Below are positions 6,614 to 7,847 of a stretch of DNA of 7,847 nt, in pieces; position 1 is the stretch's first letter; every line of letters begins with the position of its first letter. This DNA comes from Desulfuromusa sp. (GTDB lineage Bacteria; Desulfobacterota; Desulfuromonadia; Desulfuromonadales; Geopsychrobacteraceae), in the NCBI GenBank assembly GCA_021157505.1, contig JAGGWI010000181.1:1-7847 (forward strand), given 5' to 3'. Under the pieces are notes generated by a model, which saw nothing but the letters and a program-made list of their open reading frames with translations, ran no database searches and had not been told where the DNA came from. The translations under genes were made by a program, and so were the position numbers.

Positions 6614-6838
6614 TTAGTGATTGGCAACTTCTTTATGATCACGGCCAAACAAACCCTTGAGAGTTCCGATCAACATGATCGTTGCGGGAACCAGTTGGCA
6701 GATAATGATCAGAGCGAAGAAGCCGACGAACAAAGAGATGAGTAAGCCACCACCACTTGCACTGGAGCTAGCTGCTGCAAATGCAGGAGTAGAAAAAGTG
6801 ATCAGGGCGATTAAGGTATTGCGTAATGTGTTTTTCAT
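6614..6838 (-). CDS. Small exported single-span membrane protein, first gene of a sigma-54-type unit
   Basis: The 74-residue product has a signal peptide (KNTLRNTLIALITFSTPAFA, cleavage after about 21), a Ser/Ala/Gly linker (AASSSASGGG), and one hydrophobic span at about 31-60 with LFVGFFALIIICQLVPA. A short charged tail follows (KGLFGRDHKEVANH). GGAGG stands 6 nt before the ATG. Paralogy with the next gene (6330-6551) is plain across the span, while the signal, linker and tail differ. A near-consensus sigma-54 promoter lies about 57 bp upstream of the start codon. No known family function is recognised; holins, phage-shock proteins and c-ring subunits were considered, but no diagnostic residue supports them. 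Confidence 0.8.
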   Translation of the reverse strand: MKNTLRNTLIALITFSTPAFAAASSSASGGGLLISLFVGFFALIIICQLVPATIMLIGTLKGLFGRDHKEVANH

Positions 6839-6894
6839 GATGTCCTCCGTCTCTATGTTTGATTGCTTTTTTGTTTGCGTATGACCAGATATAG

Positions 6895-6911
6895 AGCAGT
6901 GTCCGTGCCAA
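6895..6911 (-). promoter_or_regulatory. Sigma-54 (RpoN) promoter for the small membrane protein genes
   Basis: Read on the - strand: TTGGCACGGACACTGCT. The established consensus is YTGGCACG-N4-TTGCW. All eight bases of the -24 block match, the four-base gap is exact, and the -12 block differs at one base (CTGCT). The invariant GG-N10-GC spacing is kept. Predicted transcription start is near 6884, leaving a leader of about 45 nt before the ATG at 6838. Confidence 0.85.
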
Positions 6912-7008
6912 GTTGAAATAAAAAACGAAAAATAGTCTATAACCTGCCGAAAACAAAGGATAAATAATTTATTTTACCGGCAAAAAGCAAGAGGATCTCC
7001 CCCACCCC

Positions 7009-7029
7009 CTGTATAAGGAGGATATACAG
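7009..7029. promoter_or_regulatory. Perfect inverted repeat CTGTATA-N7-TATACAG, candidate activator site
   Basis: Two perfect 7-bp arms flank AGGAGGA. The centre is about 110 bp upstream of the sigma-54 -24 element, in the range where enhancer-binding activators usually bind. It is not the NtrC (TGCAC-type) or NifA (TGT-N10-ACA) site. Weaker flanking complementarity (CTCCC at 6997-7001 with GGGAG at 7035-7039, and CCA with TGG) would extend it into an RNA hairpin on the + strand, with a Shine-Dalgarno-like AGGAGG in the loop. Which of these roles applies, if either, is not decided by sequence. Confidence 0.5.
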
Positions 7030-7043
7030 ATGGAGGGAGAAAA

Positions 7044-7166
7044 ATGGGAAGACAATCAGCCGATATCATGGTAACCGATTGGAATAAAAGAGATATTCCA
7101 GCAAATATGAATTGTATATATTTTTATTTGGGTAAATATTTTATTTATGCAGGCTATTTTTGTTGA
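7044..7166 (+). CDS. Possible 40-residue ORF, doubtful
   Basis: ATG at 7044 is preceded by GGAGGGA at a suitable distance, and the frame runs 40 codons to the TGA at 7164. The product begins MGRQSADIMVTDWNKRDI and ends in an aromatic, weakly hydrophobic tail (YFYLGKYFIYAGYFC). No family is recognised. A second, overlapping mini-ORF (7030-7074, 14 codons, out of frame) starts right after the palindrome with AGGAGG 8 nt upstream. Good ribosome sites are the only support for either, in a region that is otherwise A/T rich and non-coding in look. Confidence 0.2.
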   Translation: MGRQSADIMVTDWNKRDIPANMNCIYFYLGKYFIYAGYFC

Positions 7167-7381
7167 GAAGCAGAGGGGATCGAACACTTAAAATTAAAAG
7201 GAGTTATATGTTGAATCGTCGTGATTGGAATATGTTGTCGCGTTTCTAGGGGGAATGCCTGTTTACAATCCTTTGGTGGCTCATCTGGTGAAATTATAAC
7301 TTTTATATGATTTATTCTATTGTTTTTTATAATATTTATGTTATAAATAATTGATAAAAATATAATATAAAGGTTATTATA
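7075..7381. other. A/T-rich intergenic stretch before the mobile mystery gene
   Basis: Apart from the mini-ORFs noted, this stretch holds no supported gene. Its last 100 bp are almost entirely A and T, unlike the Tol-Pal and antiporter DNA. A candidate promoter for the gene at 7382 is TTGTTT (7320-7325) with TATAAA (7342-7347), 16 bp apart. The overall composition fits the edge of an acquired segment. Confidence 0.4.
7208..7249 (+). CDS. 13-codon mini-ORF with good ribosome site, possible leader or gene remnant
   Basis: AAAAGGAG lies 5 nt before the ATG. The peptide MLNRRDWNMLSRF ends at TAG. The NRRDW start is reminiscent of a Tat signal peptide (S/T/N-RR-x-F/W), so it may be the decayed beginning of a lost exported protein. 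Past the stop the frame continues only 17 codons (GGMPVYNPLVAHLVKL) before another stop. No function can be assigned. Confidence 0.2.
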   Translation: MLNRRDWNMLSRF

Positions 7382-7847
7382 ATGCAATCAAAACATCGTC
7401 GTATCATGCGTGATCAATTAGACTGTGCACTTCAACCATTGATTATACTTAAGAATTTTCAATCCCCCGTTAAGGGTTGGTTGCGTTCTATTCGTGAAGC
7501 ATTGGGGATGTCAGGACAACAGCTGGGCAAGCGAATGAATGTTAGCCAGCCACGGGTTGTCCAGATGGAGAAAGATGAACTCTCTGGAGCCATAACCATA
7601 AAAACCATGCGTCATGCGGCAGAAGCACTGGACTGTGTTTTTGTCTATGCACTGGTTCCTCGTACCAGCCTGGAGGATACCGTTCGGCGGCAAGCTCAAA
7701 AGGTTGCTAAAAAACACCTTTCACGCACGTCTCACTCTATGTTGTTGGAGGATCAGTTGGTGTCGAACGATGAGCAGCAAAAGATGATCGACGCCAAAGT
7801 GGAAGATATGATACGTGAAATACCTAAAGACTTCTGGTCAGATAAAT
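7382..7847 (+). CDS. Mobile mystery protein A (HTH/XRE-like), 3' end outside window
   Basis: 155 codons are visible with no stop before the right edge. The family (TIGR02612) is usually about 150 residues, so the stop is probably within a few codons. The best-matching block is residues 31-92: KGWLRSIREALGMSGQQLGK, then RMNVSQPRVVQMEKDE (the helix-turn-helix, about 41-63), ITIKTMRHAAEALDCVFVYA and LVPR. The C-terminal block includes SLEDTVRRQAQKVAKKHL, SHSMLLEDQ and FW near the end, also family-like. AAAGG lies 8 nt before the ATG. The family is known from mobile and plasmid contexts and is described as always followed by mobile mystery protein B, a Fic-domain protein. It is thus probably the DNA-binding regulator or antidote half of a two-gene module. 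The partner is not visible here and its presence is inferred. Confidence 0.85.
   Translation, partial: MQSKHRRIMRDQLDCALQPLIILKNFQSPVKGWLRSIREALGMSGQQLGKRMNVSQPRVVQMEKDELSGAITIKTMRHAAEALDCVFVYALVPRTSLEDTVRRQAQKVAKKHLSRTSHSMLLEDQLVSNDEQQKMIDAKVEDMIREIPKDFWSDK

Noticed and set aside
7161..7190. Possible tRNA gene on the - strand, from a TTCGATC T-loop-like motif.
   Set aside because: The T stem (AAGTG with CCCTC) does not pair, and upstream on that strand the sequence is A/T rich with no D or anticodon arm. At most it is a fragment.

Overview
The window looks like a chromosomal piece of a Gram-negative deltaproteobacterium-type organism, most likely in the Desulfuromonadales/Geobacter-Pelobacter neighbourhood. 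This is inferred from the outer-membrane Tol-Pal genes, a sigma-54 promoter, small membrane proteins of a kind I associate with that group, and a 'mobile mystery protein A' gene, a family recorded in Geobacter. No rRNA or other marker is present to settle the genus.

Left part (1-3625, + strand): the 3' half of a Tol-Pal cluster, in order tolA-like (5' end missing), tolB (ATGA overlap with tolA), pal, and cpoB/ybgF. These encode the envelope machine that links the inner membrane through the periplasm to outer-membrane lipoprotein and peptidoglycan during constriction. A candidate promoter lies upstream of pal. A strong intrinsic terminator sits between pal and cpoB, and a long bidirectional hairpin follows cpoB.

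Middle (3627-6311): a CPA2/Kef-like membrane antiporter with a C-terminal CBS pair on the - strand, divergent from a stand-alone metallo-beta-lactamase-fold hydrolase on the + strand. A 49-bp almost perfect palindrome (GGGGACAGAATT arms) follows the hydrolase gene and resembles REP/REPIN-type repeats.

Right part (6312-7847): two tandem paralogous genes on the - strand for very small exported single-span membrane proteins. They are preceded by a near-consensus sigma-54 promoter and, about 110 bp further upstream, a perfect CTGTATA-N7-TATACAG palindrome that could be the activator site. An A/T-rich stretch with only tiny ORFs separates this from an HTH gene recognisable as mobile mystery protein A. 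It runs off the right edge, where its usual Fic-family partner (mobile mystery protein B) would be expected. The most interesting items are the sigma-54-driven small-protein pair with its palindrome, the mobile mystery module at the edge, and the antiporter with Asn-Asn where the ion-binding Asp is expected.
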